64,000 nucleotides of DNA, from positions 27,618,015-27,682,014 of the forward strand of contig CM067311.1 of the NCBI GenBank assembly GCA_034231615.1, read 5' to 3'. Positions within the stretch are counted from its first letter, which is position 1; each line of letters starts with the position of its first letter. Below the pieces are notes generated by a model. That model ran no database searches. It saw only the letters and a list, made by a program, of their open reading frames with translations, and was not told the origin of the DNA. This DNA is from Meghimatium bilineatum (taxonomy: Eukaryota; Mollusca; Gastropoda; Stylommatophora; Philomycidae). The position numbers and the translations under genes were made by a program. Positions 26,501-41,500 of this stretch are shown one piece after another.

Positions 26501-29500
26501 ACAATTGCAAATTAGTTTTCTATTGAAAATGTTTCTGTTAAACCTATTTTAAAATTAATATTTCTATGGCATGTGGTTATGGGCTCTTGCTGCATATTTT
26601 CAATGTAGATTCACTGCTGTAGAAATGGAGAAAAAGAAAAATGTATGCACATTTTACAAAGACCATATCACTAATGAAGAAATAAGCAAAATAATACAGA
26701 AGAATGCTGCTCCTTTATTCTTTTCAACTGTCAAAATGTAAATTGAAATGTTATTGAAATTTAACGAGAATGACAGATCTTGCAAAAGTCATTATGCAGG
26801 AAGCAGTGTCAGGTAAAGTAAAACAGGGAATTAAAAAAGGTGAGGAAATATTATAAATGAATAAATGGGATTGAATTTTGCCATCCCGAGGTTTGCACTG
26901 AAACAAAACAGCTGGAGAAAGATTGTGGAAAGTTCACTAAACTTGCCCTCATGACCACTAAAATTTCACACTTGATAATGAATTATATTATAGTGATACA
27001 AATCTCTATAAATAGTCTTCTGTTTATGATAAGCTCTCAAGTATCAATATTAACATGTTTACAGAAATAAATATTTGGTCTCGAGTTGTTAAGTCTCTAA
27101 AACCAAGATCCAGAAGTTCACCGATGATGACCACATAAATTGTATATGTTCTGATGCCATTTTGTCCAACAAAGTCTTACCTATTTAGTAATATTTAGTT
27201 TTTTTCAAGATAGTACAGTAATCTTGTGTGACTTTTGTGATGTCTGAACTTGAAATTTCTATTGAGCTGGCAATATCACTCTGGTGGCCTGTGTGCTCTC
27301 TTCCCCATTTGTTCATGTATCTTCTCCTGACTGCATGACCTGTTCTCCACTTGTTAATGTATCTCCTCCTGACTGTATCATCTGTTCTCCACTTGCTAAT
27401 GTATCTCCTCCTGACTGCTTGACCTGTTCCCCACTTGTTCATGTATCTTCTGACTAAATGGTTTTCTCCACTTGCTCATGCTTCGGGTAACTTGTTGGGA
27501 TGCATTCTCATAATGTGGCCAAACTACTTGATTTGCTGCCTTTCTATGTATTCTGTGCAATGTGTTATACCTATTCTTTCCCTGATGTCTTTATTTTGTA
27601 ATCTTTCAAGCCTAGTGATGCCTGCAGCTTTCTTCAAGCATTTCATCTCACGTCACTTTCTGTAATGTGAAGATGAGAGAGAGACCAGGTTCGATTCTGG
27701 TAACACAGTGTTGATAGGAATATACTGTAATTAATTTGCCTTTTAACTTCCATCTCGATCTTGGGATAAAGAAGTAGTGGTGACAGTTGATATGTTACTG
27801 CATTAACCTTTTAACATCTTGTGGAACTTTTAGTAATCACCGGAAAGATCAAGGGGACATGGGGCAGGAAGATAAAGAAAGAAATTGTGTAATGGGTTGT
27901 CACTGTGGTATGAAAGAATGTCCCCAAATGAACATAACAACACAAGTGACAGAGGGTTGTGTAGAAACATGATTGCCATTGAACATGGCACTTGATTGAT
28001 GGATTGATTGTTTTTGTATGCTCTTCATGTATCTTCTTCTAACAAATCTATTCATATTTACAATGAGATTTGCTTCTAGCATAACCTGTCTATAATTGTG
28101 TATAAAACATATTATTAGTTAGAGATTTGGTATCAGATTTATTTTGTGAGTCCTATATTCAGGTATATTTCACAGTTGAAAATTATTGGGGAAAAAATAG
28201 AAAGTTTGTGTTTCACATTTGTGAAATAGATATAATATTGTCTAACCTCTGTGAGCTCTTTTCAGGTATTCCTTTGGTGATTGTTGTCCTTACATTAGGA
28301 ATCAATGCCACTGACAATTATGGCTTCATCAACAATGGCTTGTAAGTATTGACAAACAAATATTAATTTAAATTTCTTCATTGTCTCATTATCATTTATA
28401 TTGTATTTAGTTGCATAACAGACATATCCTTCAAACAGATTTATGTAATATAGGCTACATTGGTAACAAGAGCAAGAAACATACAAATTTATTTCTGTTT
28501 TATTCGCTTTCCAACCTCTCCCTCACCACCCCCCACACACACCCTCCCCAAAGGGATTTTACATTAGAAATCCAAGAGTGAGAATTTGTATGAAGTGAAA
28601 AGAGATAGTTCTCCTATTAATACTATTAATAAGCCCCACTGAGGTAAGCTACATGTTGTAGAGATGGGGCTAAGTCCAGCTAACATAGCCTGGAAACTAG
28701 AACTGATTGGGCCATCCCTTACATCAAGCAGGACCATAGTGTTGCTCAAGTCAAGCAAGTACAGGTGCTGAAGCCAGAGACACCAGATCAAAAAGCACAA
28801 CATCAACTATGGTACCATGCAACTGCTGGGATGACATGTTTACATGATAAAATACTTGTTGTGTTAACATGGTAAACTGCGAATGAGAAAAAGATATTAG
28901 TAGCTCATGGATGCTAAAAAACTATGGAATGGAATACATTGCATATTCTGATCTTTGGAGAATTCTGTGAATTTATTGTCCTGAACATGTCAATGAAAGA
29001 GCAAACACATTAGCGTTAAAAGCACCAATGCTACAGGAATTAATTATGCACATGAATGACAAATTAAGAACAATACATGAACACTTCCTTTACATGAGGA
29101 CACTAGGCTAGGAGATAATCTTCTTCTGCGTTCATTCTCAAACTCCTGCAGATTAGCAGGATGTAGTCCAGAAAGCTGAATGTGATGTTCCATGGTTTAC
29201 AGCATTGCTGCAATATCTGCACCTTTCAGCCTGACACATCTGACTTCAGCATGGCTTTGGGTCACTTTGACCTCATATAGGATGGGAAAGTCAACCCCAC
29301 TCCATAACCTCCTAGTCACCTTTACGACATACATGAAAGGTAAACAGTGTTGCTATTCTTTGCTCCTGTCTTGGACCCTGGCAACACATGGCAGGCTAGG
29401 AGATATGATGATGTGATGTTAAATAATTTGGAATTAACCTCAAGCTGCACAAAACAAGGTGATTGAGGGAGCATCTGAGGTATGTGTATAACCAGCGAGC

Positions 29501-32500
29501 TATGGTAACCATAAGTATGCATATTCTTTGTCATGTGCTGGGGGAGACTTAGCGCACCTGTGGCTTTGCCTAAAATGTGTCAATGTAATTCAGAAAACTA
29601 ATACTATAGAAACCAGACTAGCTGTGAAGGCATAGTTGAACAACTGCAAATAAGGAAAAACAAACTTTTTTTTCACTTCACAGATGTTGGATAAGGAACC
29701 CTGCATTCTATGCTGCATTTGTGGGACCAGTGTGCTTCATTTTACTGATCAACTGCATAGCCTTTGGACTTGTGGTCAGACAGCTTATCAGTATGTCTGG
29801 CACTAAACTAAACAAGACTGACAGAAATAAGTAAGTTTCCTATAGTAAATGTTAACTTTTCGACTTTTTCTTGAGCATAGATCATCAACATACATAAGCA
29901 TTCTTATAAATATTCTCTGAAGGTCATAAATAAAACTTTAGTAAGGGGGTTTTACTTATAAGAACAAAAAATAAGCTAAGCACTTCATTTGTGAGGAAAT
30001 TATTGGGAGAAATAACTGTTAACCTTTAGCACCCTGTCTTAAAATTACACAAATCTCTCTTCTCTCCCCCCCCCCCCAATGGCCTATTTTTTGACAGTTT
30101 GTGTTATTTTTTTGTTGTTGTTTGGAAAACAGAATAATTTTTTGATTTCTAGAGATTTTGAAATAATTTGTGCACATGTATATAGAGAATTGAATAGTAA
30201 TATATTATGGTGTTTCTCTGTTTGTGTATGCATGATAGAAGAGATGTAAGAAAGTTGTGAAATGAAAAATTGGAAAAAATAAATAGAAAAAAATTGTCTT
30301 GATGCACCTGTACTTGACAGATGTGTGGTGACACTGATAAAATTCTTCCACATACCTATGCCTATTATATTTATGTTGTTTCCTAACCAAACTAACATAA
30401 TATCACCTGTTAAAACAAATAAAACATGTTAAAACAAATAAAACATGTTAAAACAAATGAAACAGGTAGTCACTGTACCTGTCAGATCCATTTTTCTGTA
30501 GGTTTAGTATCGGCAGTAAACAAAGTCTATATCTGGCCTATATGTTGTGCTGTGTCATTTCATTCATAACGAAGCTGACGTGTCACTCATATCTAATTTG
30601 AAAACAAACTTAATTCTCAAGAATTCTTCATCATCAGAATCACAATCCATAATGATATTACAGACAATTACTTAATTTACAACCGGATTCACAATTATCG
30701 CGCCAGTCAGGACAGATGACTAGATTTAAAATTACTTGTCCAATATTCTCCTTTCTTGCAAACCAAATGCAGGAAAAGGAAATAGAATGTTATTTTTAGC
30801 TAGGAGTTTCTGATTCAGGTCACTTGAGCCTAACATTTTGTGGTTCTGTACCAAGAAATGAGTGCATAGCAACGAAGTGGCTAGAGTAGCTGCTAAGACT
30901 CAATTAACAAATATTTGTCAGGGAATGTAATCATCAGTAGGGCACTAAAGGTTAAGGGTGAAGGAAGGGTATTTGCTATAATGTTTGCATATATCTTAAT
31001 AAAAATGTCATGCTTCAACTTTGCAACTTTTCTAAAGGTGGGGCAGGGGATGTTTGTATGCCATCAACACTATAATACTTAGCCCAATGCAGATTTTCTA
31101 AAGGGATTGATGTTTGTATGCCATCAACACTATAATACTTAGCCCAATGCAGATTTTCTAAAGGGATAGATGTTTGTATGCCATCAACACTATAATACTT
31201 AGCCCAATGCAGATTTTCTAAAGGGATTGATGTTTATATGCCATCAACACTATAATACTTAGCCCAATGCAGATTTTCTAAAGGGATTGATGTTTATATG
31301 CCATCAACACTATAATACTTAGCCCAATGCAGATTGTCTAAAGGGATTGATGTTTGTATGCCATCAACACTATAATACTTAGCCCAATGCAGATTGTCTA
31401 AAGGGATTGATGTTTGTATGCCATCAACACTATAATACTTAGCCCAATGCAGATTGTCTAAAGGGATTGATGTATGTATGCCATCAACACTATAATACTT
31501 AGCCCAATGCAGATTGTCTAAAGGGATTGATGTTTATATGCCATCAACACTATAATACTTAGCCCAATGCAGATTATCTAAAGGGATTGATGTTTGTATG
31601 CCATCAACACTATAATACTTAGCCCAATGCAGATTTTCTAAAGGGATTGATGTTTGTATGCCATCAACACTATAATACTTAGCCCAATGCAGATTATCTA
31701 AAGGGATTGATGTTTGTATGCCATCAACACTATAATACTTAGCCCAATGCAGATTTTCTAAAGGGATTGATGTTTGTATGCCATCAACACTATAATACTT
31801 AGCCCAATGCAGATTGTCTAAAGGGATTGATGTTTGTATGCCATCAACACTATAATACTTAGCCCAATGCAGATTTTCTAAAGGGATTGATGTTTGTATG
31901 CCATCAACACTATAATACTTAGTCCAATGCAGATTTTCTAAAGGGATTGATGTTTGTGTGCCATCAACACTATAATACTTAGCCCAATGCAGATTTTCTA
32001 AAGGGATTGATGTTTGTATGCCATCAACACTATAATACTTAGCCCAATGCAGATTATCTAAAGGGATTGATGTTTGTATGCCATCAACACTATAATACTT
32101 AGCCCAATGCAGATTATCTAAAGGGATTGATGTTTGTATGCCATCAACACTATAATACTTAGCCCAATGCAGATTTTCTAAAGGGATTGATGTTTGTATG
32201 CCATCAACACTATAATACTTAGCCCATTGCAGATTTTCTAAAGGGATTGATGTTTGTATGCCATCAACACTATAATACTTAGCCCAATGCAGATTTTCTA
32301 AAGGGATTGATGTTTGTATGCCATCAACACTATAATACTTAGCCCAATGCAGATTTTCTAAAAGGATTGATGTTTGTATGCCATCAACACTATAATACTT
32401 AGCCCAATGCAGATTGTCTAAAGGGATTGATGTTTGTATGCCATCAACACTATAATACTTAGCCCAATGCAGATTTTCTAAAGGGATTGATGTTTGTATG

Positions 32501-35500
32501 CCATCAACACTATAATACTTAGCCCAATGCAGATTTTCTAAAGGGATTGATGTTTGTATGCCATCAACACTATAATACTTAGCCCAATGCAGATTTTCTA
32601 AAGGGATTGATGTTTGTATGCCATCAACACTATAATACTTAGCCCAATGCATATTTTCTAAAGGGATTGATGTTTGTATGCCATCAACACTATAATACTT
32701 AGCCCAATGCAGATTTTCTAAAGGGATTGATGTTTGTATGCCATCAACACTATAATACTTAGCCCAATGCAGATTTTCTAAAGGGATTGATGTTTGTATG
32801 CCATCAACACTATAATACTTAGCCCAATGCAGATTGTCTAAAGGGATTGATGTTTGTATGCCATCAACACTATAATACTTAGCCCAATGCATATTTTCTA
32901 AAGGGATTGATGTTTGTATGCCATCAACACTATAATACTTAGCCCAATGCAGATTTTCTAAAGGGATTGATGTTTGTATGCCATCAACACTATAATACTT
33001 AGCCCAATGCAGATTTTCTAAAGGGATTGATGTTTGTATGCCATCAACACTATAATACTTAGCCCAATGCAGATTTTCTAAAGGGATTGATGTTTATATG
33101 CCATCAACACTATAATACTTAGCCCAATGCAGATTGTCAACTAGATAGGATCCAAAATGATACTATTTTTCATAATTTTTTATGTTCAAGAGATACAGAC
33201 CTTGCATTCTTTACTGAACTTTGTAATTGTAGTGCAGAGAATAAATTGTGCTATGTCAGTAAGAACTGGGTTTTTTTCTGTTAAAGGGTAAACTAAAAAA
33301 CCCAACCTGAACATGATGCTGTGACAGCAAGGACATGCAGCCTTTATCACTCACACCACAAGCAAGCTCCCTGTAACTCTCTAGTGAGAAACATGCAGTA
33401 TTGGAAGACAGACTTTATTAATATTTGAAAATAAATTACTCATGTCTTATTCTTTAAATTATCTGATTATTTTATCATTCACAGTACAATCCAACGTCTG
33501 CGAGGTGCTGTTGGTGTTGTGGTCTTGCTTGGTCTAGCTTGGTTATTTGCCATATTTGCTATTGGCCAAGCCAGTGTGGCTTTCTATTATCTTTTTGCTG
33601 TGTGTAACTCACTGCAGGTAAAAAATGTCTAAAGTTATGAATAATCTGTTATATTCACATCGAATGTAAAAACATAAATTGTGCTAGCATGTTCTCTAAA
33701 ACCAGACTCAATCTGATCTGCAGATGTGGAGGAACTGTTCCAATACGGAAACTAATAGTAATATCAATCGAACATGCATTCAAAGTAAATAAATGAAAAG
33801 AGACTGCTACTAAAGCATTAAAAAAGGTATCAGATGATGCCCATGTGTTGCTGGACTAAAAGGGAGCAAAGAATAGCAACACTGTTTTACAGTCTCTGCA
33901 TGTTATAAGAAATTGCTAAGTTAGGGGTGGAGTTGGCTGTCCCATTCCTACAGAATTAAAATGACTCAGAAGTCATGCTGAAGTCGCATGAGCCAGGCCA
34001 AAAGGTGCAGATGTCACAGTGACGCTGTAAACAATGACACTGCGATATCTGTTCTCCAGACAACATTCTGCTAATCTGCAGGAGTTTAAGAATGAACAAA
34101 GAAGAAGAAGGTGATGGAACATGTGATCTAGAGAATATGAATGTCCAAAAGCGCTTTAAATGAAACATCCAAATAAATCATAAATATGCTAAAAATGATA
34201 AATTTTAAGGGCTACCCGGTATGTATATTCTACGTTAAGTATTATAATTATTTGTTCTATTTTACTGTTAGGATTCCAAGTTAATAAATAATCATATGGG
34301 TCTCTGCAAATGAATAATTTGCGGTTTTACATAGCACGTGCAAGACCTCACTGAATGACTCATGACATTAATTGGCTGTATTGTCTTACTAATTTCCATT
34401 TCCATAGTGAAAAAAAGTATGGTACAATGTACTGGATTCAAATACTGCCGCAGGTAAATTGTGCACCCAGACCATAAAAGAGCAATAGCAAACTACTGAA
34501 CATGTTATTATTGTTCCTGATATCCAAATGCCGATGAGTGATTCTACTCTTGTCAGCACTATGTCATTCTTAAAAAAAGTTCAAGTCTTCTGAAGTAGAC
34601 AGTAAGTTAGTGACTGTACTGAACATATTTATTTTGCCCTGAAAATCACTAGCCAAAAAAATGCCGGATTGATGGCTACAGCCTGAATAGGATATTTTTT
34701 TTAGAATAATGTATACATTTTTCTAACTGTGAAGATAACCTATGGTTCTTAGACCTATATATATATAATTGTGGTATTGATAATTTTTTATAGTAAAAAT
34801 GCTTCATGATTAACTGTCAAATTGATCTATTTCACAGTTCTATTTCTAAATGAACTTCCACAAATATATAATTTAACCCTTCACGATTAAGGTTCAACAG
34901 CTCTATAAAATGTATGCTCCTCACTCCGCAGGGGCTGTTTATTTTCATCTTTTACTGCCTACTAAAGAAAGATGCTGTTACATCATGGAAGAGATCATTA
35001 CCTTGCTTTGAGGAGTACGGAGAGACATCACAGTCATCTTCTAATAGTAGAGGTAATACTATATACAGATATACAACTGTAAACATAAAGAAGAAGACAT
35101 ACAAGTCATATTTATAATAATATAGATATATACAAATTACAAATTAAACGATTGACAAACACTCAATTTACTATCTTTGCTAGTTTAAAAGTTCACACAA
35201 AAATTATCCTCGATAGATGTGTTGTTTATTTCTGTTTTGTTATTGTTACTAGATGTTTAGTACAGCAATGCATTGTTTAAAAATTATATTTTGAGCAATG
35301 GTTAGACATATCTGACTTTGGCAGTGATATTTCTATTTTATTTTTAAGTTTTACTTATTTTATAATTGTTAATCCAGACACAGGAATATATCTCTTGCTT
35401 TACAACTAAATTGAGCAAGCAAACTGATGTGAACAATCTCTTCTTCTTCTATTGCTTTTGTACTCCAAACTCCTGCAGATTAGCAGAATACATTCTTGAG

Positions 35501-38500
35501 AACAGAATTATGTGTTTTAGTTTATAGCTTGACTGTGATATCTGCACCTTTTGATCTGACACATCTGACTTCAGCATGATTTATTAAGTCCCTTTGACCT
35601 TCTTTAATATGGGACAGCCAACCCTACCCCTTAAACGTCTATAGCCATCTTTTACAACATGCATGACAGGCCAAGTGTCACTACTCTTTGCTCCCCTTTC
35701 AGGCCCCAGCAACACATGTGTGTGAACAGTGTATAATTGATCTATTTGATATTCTATTCTGGTGCTAGACTTAAATATTTACGGGAATTTTAACAAGCAA
35801 AATAACACACTCCAAATTTCCAAATGTTTAGTACCATGAAACTTTAAAGTAGCCTATTTTAAACACCTGTGAAGCTATAACCCATACCACATCCCCCCCC
35901 CTCCGATATTTTGAAACTATAGTCCCCCTGATATTTTGAAACTATAATCCCCCTGATATCTTAAAACTATAGTCCCCCTGATATCTTGAAACTATAGTCC
36001 CCTTGATATTTTGAAACTATAGGAGTCCCCCTGATATCTTAAAACTATAATCCCCCTGATATCTTAAAACTATAGTCTCCTTGATATCTTGAAACTATAG
36101 TCTCCTTGATATCTTGAAACTATAGTCTCCTTGATATCTTGAAACTATAGTCCCCCTGATATCCTGAAATTATAGTCCCCCTGATATCTTGAAACTATAG
36201 TCCCCCTGATATCTTGAAACTATAGTCTCCTTGATATCTTGAAACCAAGTCCCCCTGATATCGTGAAACTATAGTCCCCCTGATATCTTAAAACTATAGT
36301 CTCCTTGATATCTTGAAACCAAGTCCCCCTGATATCGTGAAACTATAGTCCCCCTGATATCTTAAAACTATAGTCCCCATGATATCTTGAAACTATAGCC
36401 TAGTTGATATCTTGAAACTATAGTCCCCATGATATTTTCTGATATCTTGAAACAATAGTCACTCTGATATCTTGAAACTATAGTCCCCCTGATATCTTCT
36501 GATATCTTGAAACTATAGTCCCCTGATATCATCTGATATCTTGAAACTATAGTCCCCCTGATATCGTCTGATATCTTGAAACTATAGTCCCTCTGATATC
36601 TTGAATGGAATACAACAATGAATTAAACACAATATTTATAGATTAAGAGAAAGCATTTGATAGAGTCAACAGAGACATACTATGGGAAACTCCAGAAATA
36701 TATTGTATCAAAGGACAATTGCTAGAAAGTATAAGAGCATTGAAAGTCTTGTCTTGAATGTCCATATATTGTTTAATCTTTAAGGTAATTCATAAAAAAA
36801 CATAAGTGACCCCAAATGTATAAATAGATGTGGTCAAGAGTTTAGGTCCTATCAGATAAATGATAAGATTTGTACTTTTTTCTTTTTCTGCATGTGATTT
36901 TCAGATGTCAACATTGACGAATTTTATAAAAGGAGTGGTCTGTTCAAGTAATTCCACACTTTTTCATAGGAGATAGGATGTAGTCAGATGTTTTCTTCTA
37001 TTATTGAACAATGTATGGATTTGCAATAAATGTTCAAGAGTATGTGTTACGCTGTGTTCTTTGCCTCATGGTTCAGGGCATTTGTCTTCAGTAAGAATTC
37101 TTTTATGAGGTACTGATTTCCTAAATTTGCTGTGCAAAAAGTACACAGCCTATGATTGGGAAAATACAACTGCACTTACTTGGAGGTTTACATATCTGCG
37201 ATCTAGTGCCTCTGTGGTGGTAACATTGTTCTTACTGTTTTTATTGGTATTTTTACTGTTTGTTTTGTATATTCTTGATACAGACCTAATGGTTGAAACA
37301 TAGAAAATGTCTTGTGTATTGTTATTTGTATTTTTTCATGTTTATATTCGATAGTCCCTTAGTGATAGTCTGTCAGTTGTAATCAAGTGAAACTTCTAAA
37401 CAATCTCTTCTATGTTAGTACTATTGTTACTTGGAGGCTGTAATAATTTCTTCTATTCTGTTGTGGGATAGAAATGGCAGATATGTAAGGTCTAAGTCAG
37501 ATGTGCCACCTACAAAAATTGATCTTAACATTGTGACCAGGTACAAATGATTGCCATGAAAGCTACTGTCAACTATAATAGAAAGCTTTCAGTATATGAC
37601 CTCTCCTGCACAAATGTGTCCATAGTAACACCTTCTCAAGGTACCAGACTAACTATTATCTGACATTATGCTTCTACTGGATAATATGACTATATAGTGA
37701 GATCTTTCGTTCAACAAAAGACTCTCCAACATTCATCTTTACACTTATCATCCTGCTCTATTTTCTTTTATCATTCAGTTGTTTGGTTAAATGCATGTCT
37801 TGGTTCAAGTTCAAACTTTTGTTCTCTATCAACTAATTTCCATGAGTGACAGAGAGATGTGGGCCAGTAGACATTGCAACTTTGTCCCTTTGTGACAGTC
37901 TGCTAGTTGGTGCGGAATGCCAGAAGTGCTGTCAGTGCATATTGCTGGCCTATTTGGTCCAGATGTATATACTATGCTCCTGGCAGGATGTCAAAATCCT
38001 AGGATACTGCTGCATTGAGATACTTCCCTTCAAAGACCAAACATCTATCCACAAATGACCATAATACAACATGCCTTTACATTTTTAAACACCTTGAAAT
38101 TTAGAAATCAATTTTTGCATTTAACAGTTGAGAGTTCAATTGTCTATCCAGATGTATTATTATATTGTTCAATAAGAAGTGGTAAAAGAAGTTTTTTTTA
38201 AATACTATGTGTGTTTTTTTCCATACTTAAATTTATCTCTGAAGATAGGAATGTTTACTGGACTTTTTTGAAGTAATAACTTGAAAGTGGCACTCATGAG
38301 ACCCTTATAGGTTACAGGTTTTAAAAAAAATATTATACATTAAATACTAAAGATGAAATAAAGGTATCAACATATAAAAATCTAGAGAGAAGGTTAAGTC
38401 CTATGTTATATAGAGAAAGAGAGATCATGTGTGCATGAAAACTAATTTTAAAAGTTAGATATTCAAATTGCTTCCAGCTATTGCAGTATTATCTGTACCT

Positions 38501-41500
38501 GAAGGTAAATTTCATTGTACAATGTTGTCAATACACGCTTGTGTTTTAGTTATCACATTTTATTGTTACTTAACTGTTTTTAAAAGCCAAAAATTGGTAT
38601 GCTTTCACAATCTTCTCAAAAGTCACATATGATGGGCACTGTCATCTTGCTTGGAACAATTGAAATAAAAAATGTAAAATTGCTATTGAGAAAAATAAGA
38701 AAAGAAAACATAAATATAAGAATCTGAATAAAACAGGAAGCAATGCAGTTTTGCAATGTAGAGCAGCAAATAATGTAATTTATTAATGGAAAAGACTCAC
38801 AAAAAGTGCATACAAGTTAATCCTTGAAATAAATAACACAAGTATTGCAAATGATACTTTCGTAATTAGACATATTTAAATTAGACTAAAATAGTTACTT
38901 TAAAATTTGAAGAAACACAGAAACAAACAAAAACAGTAAGAAATAGATAATTTGAGAGAAGATAGCGATGTGAAGTTAACCCTATATTACACAGTAAAAT
39001 TATTATTTTTTACAACAAACCATTAGACTAATCTTTCTTATTTTTTTAATGTGTGCACAATTTTAAGAGTTGCTCCTTTTAAAGCCAGATGTTTTTTGGT
39101 GAATCCCTAAATTGTTCATGATGATACATGATTTTTATATTTTGCTTGTATTTTAATTTGTAAAAAACTATTCCAAAAATGTCTAAGTAAAAATCTTCTG
39201 TGCATCTTTTAAAAGGTAAAATTTAAAAAAAAACTTTTACAAGGTAGGGCCTATATTTTTCTTCATTAGCTTCACTTCATTTAGCTTCCTCAAATGAAAT
39301 AGTCATTCTTGATATGATTTTAGTTTGGTACCAAACTCTTGATAGCAAAATTTCAATATGACAATCAATACAAGGTAACTGCATGAAACATAACAACAAT
39401 TGTTTTACGTAAAACACAGGTTTATATAATCGCTTCACTCAGACTATAACTAAAACTAATGGATAATGATGTGCACACAGGAAAACATAGAAATTACAAT
39501 ACACAAATCATATTCAACATTTCAACCAGAAGGTGTTTATCAAGATACACACAAAACATTAAAAGACGAGAAATGGAAAAATTATCACAACAAACAAATG
39601 TATCCAACGGATATATGGAAATGAGATGCCGGAAGGTCAGGAAGTACATAAAAAACGTAATCTTGATAAAGACCTTTTGGTTGAAACATTGAATATGATT
39701 TGTTTATTGTAATTTGTATGTTTTCCTGTGTGCACATCATTATCCACTAGTTTTAGTTATAGTCTGTCATGTTTGAGTGAAGCGATTACCGGTATATAAA
39801 CCTGTGTTTTACGTAAGTACAATAGCAAAACTTATGCAATACGTTTTTGCTCAAATAAACTCCTACCTCTCAAAATCACAAATTATAGAAAAATGGGTAC
39901 CAAACCCTTAGAAACATTAATACAGAACTGTCCTAAATTTTGTTAACATATTACGCATACCTTAATACTTAATACATTTGAAATATTTGGTAATAATATT
40001 TTATCATGGAAAACCTTGGTGTAATACAGAATTAATACAGCAGTTACTAGTAAAGTATGAAAACAATGGTATTAAAGAGATCCAAATTAGTAAAATAGGC
40101 CTATATTATGATCTTCAAAAGCACATAAAATATATTTTGTCTAAATATTCATGCCTAAACTCCATTGTTTTTATATTTTTACCCAAAATTAGTCAGAATG
40201 CCATGATGGTCAGAGGAAAGTTTTGACATCTAGACAAATTACATATAAACTAAAAATGATAATTATAAAATGCTACATCTATTTTATATTAAACATGGCT
40301 CATAAACATGGACAATGAACAAACCACAAGAAGGCAGAATTAATACTTTCAAGATGTGGTTAGGCTTATATAGACGAATAGGGAAAACTCATGAAAGGAG
40401 AAGAAAATTAAGAACAAAGTTATAATAAGACTTCATATGAAAAAAAGAACTATTAAAGGAAATAAAGATCACACAAATTAAGTATTTTGGACATAGTAAA
40501 AGCCATGCCACCTTGTTAAAAACATTACCTAATGCTAGAGTCGAGGGAAGGTGAGCAAATGGTAAGCAGAGATACAAGTGGGAAACATCACAAGATTGGA
40601 GAGGTTGCAGTCTAGTAAAGTGCACTACCATTGCAAGAGATGGGATGTTGAAGGTCTGTTGCAGCAATGTTCATTGCAGAGACAGCACTCAATGATGATG
40701 ATGACATAGGTCTACACTGTATAGGCCTATAATTATGTCTTTTTAAATTTCTTTTTAATTATTATTTTGTGAAATTGTAGGCTAATTACTTTTCTCCTAT
40801 TCTTAGTTTCACCAGCTACTTTACATTTCTTAGATTCCATCCATCCTTTACCACACCTGATTTCACCATGCCTATCCTGCTTATTTATAGATAATTCATT
40901 TTTCCTTTGTAAGTCAACCTGCTTTTGCTATGTTTCTAGTAAGAATCCTCACATTATTATTAGTGTCACTTACTAAGGAACCAACTCATCATGACAAATT
41001 TATTATTTTCATTATTGTTAGTCATGAGTCATTTCATAAATGTTATTTTAATAATTATTACTTATTTTATAAATGTTATTGTCATCATTGTTATTCATTT
41101 TATATTATTTTCATCATTGTTAGTATTTAGTATCTAGTATGGCCTATTGTATTACTAAGGAACTATTACTGCTTGAAATGCAGTAATATTGTGACATCTC
41201 AGAACATCAGTAACTCCTTCAATCCACCTTCTTCTTGGTCTTCCTGTACCTCTTGCTGCATCCATTTTTATGATATTTTCTACTGCTACTTTAAGTATTG
41301 GTTCATTAAGTGGTCGAACCATCTCAGTCTCGGTTTTAAAATATATTTGTAGTATTTAGTGTCTAGTGTTTCATCATTGGTAAGTTAGTTACCGTAGTTA
41401 GTCATCAGATTATCATCATGGCACTCCACAAAAGTCCATAGGTGCTCCAATCTCAGTATGTGGTTACTAACTGTTTCTGTTTTGTGTTGGTTGATAACTC

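Noticed and set aside
30084..30398. 104-codon minus-strand frame
   Set aside because: Inside a piggyBac-like non-autonomous element, low complexity, no transposase motifs.
31534..32892. 452-codon minus-strand frame (20-residue repeat)
   Set aside because: It exists only because the 60-bp unit lacks minus-strand stops; it begins and ends within the array.
39655..39690. Hammerhead ribozyme in the Rep-7 core
   Set aside because: The ttgataa...gaaac layout resembles a hammerhead, but the positions equivalent to the essential C3 and G8 are T and A, and no matching stem I/III with a cleavage site was found.
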